A DNA stretch of 19,176 nt from Phoronis ovalis (taxonomy: Eukaryota > Phoronida > Phoronidae): contig JAOXYB010016299.1 of NCBI GenBank assembly GCA_028565635.1, positions 1 to 19,176 of the forward strand. The letters run 5' to 3'. The position numbers and the translations under genes were made by a program. Shown in pieces: positions 1-8,100 of this stretch. Numbering within the stretch: position 1 is the stretch's first letter; each line of letters begins with the position of its first letter. The notes below the pieces were generated by a model. It did not search any database, was not told where the DNA came from, and saw only the letters and a program-made list of their open reading frames with translations.

Positions 1-228
1 CAGTCTCTCCTACTGGCAGCATTCTTGGCTGGGGGTACACTCTCGGAGTTGTTTACAACTCACCGAATGTCTAGTTTATTTTGTGTTACCCTGTTTGCAA
101 ATTTATGAGGTACTGTCAAGAGAACAATTGTTAGCTGTTAAATTGTAGACTACATCCATTACTTAATGAAAAGTGTCTAATTCTATCTGGCTCTATTCAT
201 TGATACATTATATTTTTAATATTTGCAG

Positions 229-297
229 GGTTTGTACCAACTACTGGAGAAGAAAGTTATAATAAAATGCAGAGGACAGGATGTAGAATTGGTTAAG
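229..297 (+). CDS. ATP6V1E1: ATP6V1E exon a (first one in window)
   Basis: Acceptor AG at 227-228 after a T-rich tract; donor GTAAGT at 298. The 23 whole codons begin GLYQLLEKK and end VELVK, with phase 0 at both ends. This is the start of the C-terminal head domain of subunit E. Bases 1-228 are the 3' part of the preceding intron. Confidence 0.95.
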
Positions 298-2560
298 GTA
301 AGTTGTTTCTGTTGAGCCATCTTGCACAAGTACAGCACAGTTGTCATTCCGAAGTACTACATAATACTAGAATTACAGATGTGTAACCTGCACTCTTCCT
401 ATTTGTCCAAAATTTACGAAATTCTTATAAATGTATGAGTTGTACAAAGAGCACTGTATAGTGTTGTTGCATTTTATTTTTTGATCAAACCTCAGTTTTA
501 TAAAGCCTTGTTTGCCTTTGATTTGAAACGTTGTGTGTGCAAGAAAAATACATTTTCAGCGTTACGGTAGTGCATTACTTTTCTTTGTGACAGGTGTATT
601 TACCATCAAATTCCATCGCTTGTTTTTACCTTATTATATTTGCAAATATGATCGAATTCTTCCTTGATGACCACTCTGCCGCCGATTCAAAATAAACCAA
701 GTACAAAAACACTTTTGTGCTACTGTTACAACTTTTTCAATATTTGTTTTGTATAATTTTAGTCTGTTTTACCTCAAAGTGTGCAGCAGTATAAAGACGC
801 CACTGGAAATGATGTCAGTGTTGTAATTATGGATGATGACTTTATAAATGCTGATGTGTAAGTTTTAAATGTTTTAGCAATCCCACTTCTTGAATAATAT
901 AGTGAAAATCTGTTAGTTTTGAGTGTAGTTTAGTTTGATTGAGAGGGACAGTTAAATTTCTAATTCTGCAAGATGTGTCAGAATGTTCCAGAATGGATGT
1001 TCAAACAATGAATGTTTTCTTTTGTTCAATTGTGTAGTATTACAATAAATTTTAGTCACTTACTGAACATATTAATTAAGCTCTCCAGAGAGCTCAGGTT
1101 CTCACGTATTGCGAGACGGACGAAGACTCTTGAAGTAGAGTTGAAAGCGCCCTGGATAGCTTAATAATTAATGTGTGTGGTAAGTGACCAAATTTATTGT
1201 GATAGTTAAAGGTGCTCTTTGAGTTTAAGAAATGACGGTGGGTTTCGATACCTTGCTTTATCTTTGTAAGCCCTTTTTAATTTTAATAAAGTTGCATTTA
1301 TAGAGTACATACTATAAGACACATATTTGAAGTCGGAGGGACCCCTTAAGATTGGAGCAGATGCTTTCTTCTTGGTAGAAGATATATTTAAAGAGAAACT
1401 TAATCTTTCAGAGCTGGTGGTGTAATTTTATATAATGTGAATGGAAAAATAAGAGTGGAGAATACATTGGAAAATCGGCTCACTTTGATTAGTCAGCAGG
1501 TAAGATCATAGATTAAATAGCTGCCCCCATTTTTGAGCACCACTTTAACAGAGTGTTTTCCTTTATTAAAGGATGTGCGTGAGCTAGTATCTTAACATAA
1601 TATAGAAACAGAAAAATGTCTGTTGCATAAAGGAATTTGAGATGACATTACCATAAAAACTTTGCGAATATGATTACTCCTTTACAACATATTTGTGACA
1701 GCACATTCAGGTGGCTAAACCCGTTCAGGACAAGTTGTTCGCACTACACTTTAAGTCGAATTTTGGGCAGTTTAATAAAACAATAGACATTCAATTAAAA
1801 GTAGACATTTTTCGAAACGTATTAATTTAAGCATTATGAAAAACTAATTTACTTATCTGTTACATGATTATGAAAGCTGTAAGGAAGCCATTATTGCTGA
1901 AAACTCATGTTTTCCAAAATGCAAAAAATATTATAATATAAGTAATGAAATTTAATGTATTAGTTTGTATTTACATAGCCCATTCTCATACATATACAGT
2001 AAATCAAGCGACTTTACATAAACTACACAGGACTTTTTTTACACGATTACCCCCTGCTTATGGGCCTGTTCACTCCAAGAACAAGCTTGGAGTGAACAGG
2101 CCAACAACCCCCCAGGTACAATGTTAAAATTTAGCCGAATTAAGTTTAAATAGAGATCTCCAAAAGAGTATCTAGTATCATTAGAAAATAATGACAAAAT
2201 TCAACAGCCAGAAATTTCATTTTTTTCTGACGCCCACATCCTTGGAAGCACATCATTTAAAAACTAAGAAAAATTTTGTTGTTGAACTTATATTTCTTTG
2301 AAGTTTGCTTTTTGAAAACACGAGTTTTTACGCAAAATGGCCCCCTTACTGATTACATAATCATGATGATAAGTAAAGTAATCCTTAAGATAATACTTTT
2401 TTCAAAATGTGTCTATTTTTTCATTAGCTGCTAAAATTCAACACAAAGTGTACTGTTTAACATAAGGTTGTATTTTTTTCATAAAAAACTATTTCAGATG
2501 CTGCCAGTTATAAGAGAGACACTATTTGGCGCCAATCCTAACAGGCGATTTACAGACTAA
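229..2560 (+). CDS. ATP6V1E1: V-type proton ATPase subunit E, C-terminal part (four exons, 5' end outside window)
   Basis: Subunit E pairs with subunit G to form the peripheral stalks that tie the V1 catalytic head to the membrane V0 sector; the C-terminal globular domain contacts the head. Coding exons are 229-297, 763-857, 1412-1499 and 2498-2560, joined by GT-AG introns with matching phases (0, 2, 0). The 315 coding bases give 104 residues plus TAA. Recognisable family blocks are GLYQLLEKKVIIKCR, the AGGVILYN segment, ENTLENRL followed by ISQQ, and the C-terminus LFGANPNRRFTD, which corresponds to the usual ALFGANANRKFLD-type end. The family is about 226 residues, so roughly half is off the left edge. 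The stretch before AGGV reads DDDFINADV, where relatives I recall have a D-x-x-LP-type segment, a mild divergence. The next gene is convergent. Family assignment is very secure; subtype E1 versus E2 is a vertebrate distinction that does not apply cleanly here. Confidence 0.96.
298..762 (+). other. ATP6V1E intron, 465 bp
   Basis: GT-AG intron between exons a and b. It is AT-rich with T-runs near the acceptor. I saw no repeat, RNA gene or conserved block in it. Confidence 0.9.
763..857 (+). CDS. ATP6V1E1: ATP6V1E exon b
   Basis: Acceptor AG at 761-762 and donor GTAAGT at 858. It carries 31 codons plus two bases of a valine codon completed in the next exon. It begins SVLPQSVQQYKDATGNDV and ends FINADV. 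Confidence 0.94.
858..1411 (+). other. ATP6V1E intron, 554 bp, carrying a MITE
   Basis: GT-AG intron between exons b and c. Its middle third is the 167-bp inverted-repeat element at 1038-1204, listed separately. The rest is plain AT-rich sequence. Confidence 0.9.
1038..1204. mobile_element. Foldback MITE, 167 bp, apparent TA target-site duplication
   Basis: The left arm (about 1042-1090) and the reverse complement of the right arm (about 1150-1200) share ACAATAAATTT, GTCACTTA, ATTAAT and AAGCT blocks in the same order. The element is bounded by TA on both sides (1038-1039 and 1203-1204), with ends reading TYACAATAAATTT. The roughly 60-bp centre is unrelated in its two halves and less AT-rich. 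TA duplications and short inverted ends suggest a Tc1/mariner-type non-autonomous element; that superfamily is an inference. There is no coding capacity. Confidence 0.75.
1412..1499 (+). CDS. ATP6V1E1: ATP6V1E exon c
   Basis: Acceptor AG at 1410-1411 and donor GTAAGA at 1500. It opens with the base that completes the split valine, then AGGVILYNVNGKIRVENTL, and ends SQQ at phase 0. This is the strongest family block in the window. Confidence 0.96.
1733..2465. repeat. Large degenerate foldback element in the last ATP6V1E intron
   Basis: The arm at about 1733-1945 aligns imperfectly, in order, with the reverse complement of about 2275-2465. Shared blocks are TACACTTT, GAATTTT, AATAGACA, TTACTTATC, ATGATTATG, GGCCATT/AGCCATT, AAAACTC and GTTTTC. 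The two arms share a centre near 2100, where a perfect hairpin lies. The inner 300 bp outside that hairpin no longer pair clearly. This fits an old non-autonomous DNA transposon or an inverted duplication. No target-site duplication was seen. It ends only about 30 bases before the final exon acceptor. Confidence 0.6.
2063..2102. repeat. Perfect 17-bp hairpin, 6-base loop
   Basis: The arm GGCCTGTTCACTCCAAG (2063-2079) is exactly reverse-complementary to 2086-2102, with loop AACAAG. It is GC-richer than its surroundings and lies near the centre of the foldback element in the last V-ATPase intron. Confidence 0.9.
2498..2560 (+). CDS. ATP6V1E1: ATP6V1E terminal coding exon
   Basis: Acceptor CAG ends at 2497. 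The 20 codons start MLPVIRETLFGANPN and end RRFTD, followed by TAA at 2558-2560. The ending matches the conserved C-terminus of subunit E, so no further coding exon is needed. Confidence 0.96.
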   Translation: MLPVIRETLFGANPNRRFTD

Positions 2561-3043
2561 ACCAGCAATAAAGGAGCATTACCGAAAAGATGATACTTTC
2601 TGCAAAATCAGGGATTATTATAATAGTCGCTGATTTAGATTAATTTATCCAAGACCTTGCCAGGTTTTAGTTCATGATCATGGAAATTCAAATTAGATTA
2701 CAATACGTCTTTAAAAAGCGAAACTATTTTATTTGCGCATCAACGTAGGATTTTCAGAACACCATGCATTTTTCGCATTATCGTTGCTATAGTTGGGGAA
2801 TGGAATTTGATGTGAGCATTATTTGATTGCAGTACGACTGCCGTGACCCGTCAGCTGCCACCTAGTTTCTGAAAATCGGCTGTTAAAATACGTCTGTATA
2901 TTCGATACTGCACTAAATTCTATTCTTTGTATTTGGTCTGTATCATGTTATCAGCATTTTACAGAAAGTGAATGTTGTACCTACAAGCAACTGGGAGTAA
3001 TATGGGTTACGTGTACATAAAGGTTGTCTACATCTTATTTTTA

Positions 3044-3049
3044 AATAAA
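3044..3049 (+). terminator. Candidate poly(A) signal of ATP6V1E
   Basis: AATAAA, followed after about 10 bases by a T/GT-rich stretch (3057-3079) suited to cleavage-factor binding, would give a 3' UTR near 0.5 kb. A second AATAAA at 3169-3174 is an alternative. The one at 2567-2572 is only 6 bases past the stop codon and less likely. Confidence 0.55.
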
Positions 3050-3824
3050 AAGTATTTGCTCTGTTGTTTTTGTTTGTAGAGATTATATGAAACGTGGTAT
3101 TTTCTGTCAAGTTAATGTTGTTTACTACACATCTGTGTTGTGTTACCTGTCTGCATTATTTATGCAAGAATAAATAGATGAACCTGCTACTTTTAAGTAT
3201 GTCTTATTGATGTCATTCATACACATATTCAAACTCTTTGTGGTGGATTTTTTTTGTTGAAGATTCATCATTGCCTGCTATAATTGCAGTTTTATTTACC
3301 TTTAGTAGTTTATTCCTATGTATATACTGCTTCAACCAAAACGTACTACCTTGCCTGTTTAATATCAAACATAAACTCATCAGCTTCCCTTTTAAAGTTA
3401 TTGTCTTGTAGACCTAGCCGAGTAGAGATCAGTAATTTTCCCATGCACCGAGGTCATTTATCCCGTAGTGGACAAACAGTTTATAGTTTAAAATGTTGTG
3501 CTGTGTGTGCACATTTGTCGTCAATGGCTGTTTTTTTTTTATCGGAAATTGCCACAATTGAGGGTTTAGAATTAATTTTAAATTGAACTTTATATATTTT
3601 ACTTTAATGGAAGCGACTACTTCCTGGATTGAAGTAAAGATGGCGGCTGTGATAGGAAATTGGATATAGAATTTTTTCTGATAGGGTTTCCTGTCAAGAA
3701 TTGGATATATTGCTGGGGTTAAGTTATATTTTGAGTCCTAAAACTGCCAAAAAGCCACTGGATGCACCATTAGAGAATTATGGACATGCGAATATGGTTA
3801 AATACATTAAAGGTTATGGAGAAA

Positions 3825-3830
3825 TTTATT
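3825..3830 (-). terminator. Candidate poly(A) signal of the glutamate carrier
   Basis: TTTATT on the + strand is AATAAA on the carrier strand. It is the first canonical hexamer I found after the carrier stop codon and would give a 3' UTR of about 1.1 kb. The downstream region is only moderately T-rich. A variant ATTAAA at 4619-4624 would give a shorter form. Weakly supported. Confidence 0.3.
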
Positions 3831-4652
3831 CCGGTGTCTTCTTATTCCTATAAATTGCAATTTGTGATTACATCCATTTTAAATTTTACGGAAGAAAGAT
3901 GATGCAGTAAAACAAATCCTTTCACCTGCAGTTACTTGTTTAATAATAGTTTCTCTCGATTTTTACATAGCACTGGTTCTACAATTTGGCAAGTTTCTTC
4001 TAATGGTATTATGCATAAAGAAGATAAATAATGAGTGCATACAGTAACAAAACTTAACATAAATTCAGTCTATGAATAAAATGCAAGAAGGTGCCAACAA
4101 ACTGCCAGAACTTGTAACCTTGGTAACACCTTTACTACTACCAGTAAGTACAAGAAAATGATTGGCTGACAATCCATGGTAGAGCACTTTGAGACGGTTA
4201 TTTTTGTCAAACACAAAAAAAATCATATTAAACATTCTCATTAAATACTATAATATCACTTATTTAACATTATAATAGATCAACATTATTGGATAATTTA
4301 CGCTCATTTCAAAAATGAAATGCGTAGTGAAAACTATTTAACTCGCTTCCACTATAAATTGAAATTTAACATAAAATAAATAACAATAATTACTAGCTCA
4401 ACAAAACAATTAATGAAAAGATTAATATCAATGCCACTTTAAACAATTTGTAACAATTTTTTTGATATATAGACTAGCATTTAGCCTTTTCATTATACAC
4501 TATTTCTCTTAAATATTCAATTACATAGCAACAATTAACAAAGCTATGATGAGAATCATCACGATATCAAGCTGCATATAGATAGGCAGCAAAAACCTGC
4601 CATTTAGATATCATTGCACTTTAATAATGACACATCTACACTTTCACATGCC

Positions 4653-4709
4653 TAGCTAGCTGAATGTCTATTGTATACCGGAGTATACTGCTAGATATTC
4701 ATAGCTATG
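4653..4709 (-). repeat. Hairpin with UNCG-class loop in the carrier 3' UTR
   Basis: GTATAC at 4673-4678 and GTATAC at 4683-4688 enclose four bases. On the carrier (-) strand the loop reads C(UCCG)G, a UNCG-type tetraloop with its usual closing pair. Beyond a small internal loop, TAGACATTCA-type and TAGATATTCA-type segments pair with one mismatch, then AGCTA blocks. It lies about 250 bases after the stop codon, within the probable 3' UTR. Confidence 0.6.
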
Positions 4710-4959
4710 ACGCAAAGTTACTTGCAAAACAGCATTCTTGACCAAAATAACACACTCAGTATTTTAAATTTAAAAATAAAATTACTTGCTTCAGCTATGA
4801 TTAACTAAGATGAAAGTGATTTGTTCCAAACTGTTTCACAAAGTTTCGCTAATCGACACTCAATCTTGTTGATTTTAAGAACTTGACACAATTTTTAACA
4901 AAAGGAAGTACGTACTAGGAAGTTTCAAATGACTAGATAATTATTTATGACTAGAATTA

Positions 4960-5101
4960 TTATAAACTATGTGCCAGTAGATGTTCTGCCACTCCCAGGA
5001 AATACACAGTTTGAGCTATACCAAAAAGTGGAGCAATAACAAGCACTCGGCAACCAGCACCTTTTAAAAATGCCTTAGCACCTTCTGACTGGTAGGTTTT
5101 C
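4960..5101 (-). CDS. SLC25A22: Carrier exon 9 (helix 6, stop codon)
   Basis: Acceptor AACAG. It encodes [33 protein letters not shown] and the tail AEHLLAHSL, with TAA at 4962-4960. The IAPLFGIAQ block is a hallmark of the glutamate-carrier C-terminus. The longer open frame upstream of 5101 is intron. Confidence 0.97.
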
Positions 5102-8100
5102 CTGTTGAAAGAGACATTTTCCATATTAAAGATAATAATGTATCCTCGGAACAGTTGCAACTGTGGTTTGGAATTTTTACTCAATTTAGTAAGTAAACAG
5201 TAATATGAAGTTAAACAAAGCCGAGTAATACAGTAATACACTGACATCTCTTGACAAATTATAATGGCTGTAATACATTTTTTATAGCGAAGTAACTGCA
5301 TTTACCTGAAACAGTCCAGGATTCCTGCATATGATTGTTCTCCAGCACCTTTATGTAGTAGTTGAAGACGAGTTTTCACAACTACAAATTTGTAAGAAAA
5401 ATAAAACAATACATTTTTTAGGCAAAACGTAGCATTTGATTAAAGATACAAATTCGTTCTAACACTGAATAGCGACGGCTCAATTATAGGGTATAAATTT
5501 GTCAAAAAACGCTAACCTCTTTTTCACCACTTGAGCAAACAACCTAATTAATACTGATTGAGGAGAACCAGGTCGCACATTTAGCAGGGTGAAAATTCTG
5601 TTCACATATAAACTCAACTGCTTAAAGTTATATTTGGGTTTGAACCATGAAACTAGGGTCGACTGTACATTATCTGTGTTTTGTATGCTTACCATCAAAG
5701 GGGTTAACAGAAGCAGCTGCTACAGAGCCAGCTAAGCAGCCAGATATAAAACTGTGGTAAAATACTGCTTGCTCGCTGCCTTCACGACGCTTGCCCTGAA
5801 AGATTTAAAATATACTTGATAACAAGCACCCTACACAAAGATATCAAGTTAAGAGGTGGCTCTATATATCTTAAAGTGTCACAATGATATTAAAAACCTT
5901 TTTGCAAACTATATCAGGGTAGGAAATAGCACCAACCCAAACACCTCAGACAGATAACTTTCCAAACGGTCATGCAACTCTGTTAAGTGGCCTGCCGTGC
6001 GGTCCGATAACTAATTTTAAATATCGGGTTTATTAGCAATTCTTCAAAGTTACACGACCTGTGTGGCCCAGTAACTATATCTGCGTTTTTTAAAATTTGG
6101 TTACTTTTATTTAAAGTTTTTTACCTTACAAGTTTAAATAAAATTTCATCATATTGCTCACTCTAAACACATCGCCCTCTTTAGTTGTTATTCTGATTGG
6201 TTAGTACACATGATAAACACTAGAAGTAGCCAGCCAATCTTAATCGTGTTTTCATCTGACTTTCCGCCATTGCAGTTCTATTTTTATTTTTACTATTTAA
6301 TACATGGTTTGCAACTATTTAGCATGTTATAAAAAAATACTGAAATAGCCAATCGTTGTCTGGAATTCTTGTTGACTCTGTCTTGAAAAAATTGTCTGCA
6401 TTTTTTATTTTCTAGCTGTTATTTTTATAATGGAAATTTTTTTTAATATTAATTCACTATCAGTTTCACAAAAGGAGTCGAATAAAAGGAAGAGTTTGAG
6501 CAGTAAGAAAGTTTATGAACAAACCAAGAGAAAACATACTATAGTACTTTCCTGTATAGACTTCAGAATTTTCCCGGCTCATAACTGATAATTTAAGACA
6601 AATTATTTATCACGAAATATACCAATATTTATATCATGTGAAAATGTGACACAGTGTTTTATGCAAAAAAGTTCAATGCACCAAGTTTCAAAAAAATTAC
6701 TAAGGGGGCATGCCCCGGACCCTCTAGTTTCGCTTCGTATCCTCACTTGCATATTGGTCCAATAACTTTTTAACAGGGTTAGTATCTTTCAAAAGTTACC
6801 AGCCCACATGTCTAGTAGCTAAAATGTTTACACTAAATTTCCTAACCTAACAACACACTTGTTTTGACCAGTACATCACAGAACAGAACTATATGATTAT
6901 CATTTATCAAAATAAATTATTTATAATTTTAATTTGTATTCAAATTAAACTGAAAGAATGTTCATAGCAGTGTTTTACAACAGATTTTGGTAAAATACCC
7001 ACCATAGCATTCAAATGAGCAAACAGAGGAAAGTATATAGCCGAAAAAGAGACATCACGTAGTAGAGTTGCTCCACATCCCTTGTACAGGCCTAGCAATC
7101 CTTTCTCTCGCAGCAGATCCATGGCTATCCTTGTAGCTGATAATTTATTGGCACTATGGGCTGCAGTGGAATGGGTTCTTATTATGGCACTATTCATTAC
7201 ATTTGACACAGTGTTGCTGCTTGCTGTGGTTCCCGACTTAGGGACTGAAGCTAAAACAGAGAAATACATAGTTATGTTATATAGATATGAATTCATGCAA
7301 CCTATTCTTTTTTCAGATCAGTTATTACTTGACTATAACTTACTTTATTAATTCTCATAAAATGAAGAGACAGACATGTAAAACTATACATTTTACTAAG
7401 ATTATACTTTACTGTTAATGAATCTAAAGGCAAGATGTTGAAAATAATTCTCATGAACTGATTAACATCGATTTTGAGGAAAAATTGATTTTTCCAACTT
7501 TTAATTTTCAATAATAATTAGTCAAAACCCTTGCAGTTATAAAGCTGAAGCTTGGCAAAGATTATCTTTTATATATAGGTTTACAAAACTGTGTCTCAAA
7601 TTTTTCTATGTTAAAAGTTACGAATTTTGAAAATTTAAAAATAATCCAGAATTTGTTAGTTTTGATCCGGCTCTTAAATTTAAAAAATCGTAACTTTTTA
7701 ACAAAGCAAAATTTTAGAAATATGGGGTACAAGTATGTAGATATACATGTATAGCTCATTTAAGTTAAATGTCAAGTTTTAGATGCAGAGGTTTTTGACT
7801 TACATTTTTTTAAATTAAATTTGAAAGTGGTTTGTATCAGATCATAAGACCAAACTCAAAATATTTAACCTCAGGATTTGAAAAGTTTAGGGCGCCAACT
7901 TTTTATAAATGCATACTTCTATATGTCTATCTCCTCATTTTAATTACTAAAACATATTAGGTTAAAATATATATGCACCTCTTTGTATCTAGAGACCTTA
8001 AACTAAAACCTTTTTAACATTTCATTAAAAATACAATTGCTGCTTTAGAATACATGCAAACTGTTTCTTTGTGCATGGAAAGGTTATGGGAAGACATTTT

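Larger units (their letters stand above)
1500..2497 (+). other. ATP6V1E last intron, 998 bp
   Basis: GT-AG intron between exons c and d. About three quarters of it is the large foldback described at 1733-2465. The short ORF at 1945-2127 lies inside that foldback and has no protein-like features. Confidence 0.9.
2561..4959. other. Convergent intergenic space with both 3' UTRs
   Basis: 2.4 kb between the two stop codons. The left part is the ATP6V1E 3' UTR, probably to just past 3049 or 3174. The right part includes the carrier 3' UTR, whose end is uncertain. Contents: a long-range 11-bp inverted repeat (2749-2759 with 2867-2877), a small hairpin around 3598-3638, a YY1-like motif at 3637-3647 and a hairpin at 4653-4709. 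The 100-codon ORF at 3284-3586 has no family-like features and is not called a gene. Confidence 0.7.

Noticed and set aside
1945-2127. 60-codon + strand open frame
   Set aside because: Lies within the intronic foldback and its codons include the hairpin arms; no protein-like features.
3284-3586. 100-codon + strand open frame between the genes
   Set aside because: No family resemblance, no plausible domain, Leu/Ser-rich composition typical of chance frames, and a position in the convergent 3' region.
4305-4322. Small hairpin CATTTCA/TGAAATG
   Set aside because: A seven-base stem in AT-rich DNA is within chance expectation.
7082-7351. + strand 89-codon frame
   Set aside because: Antisense shadow of carrier exon 6.
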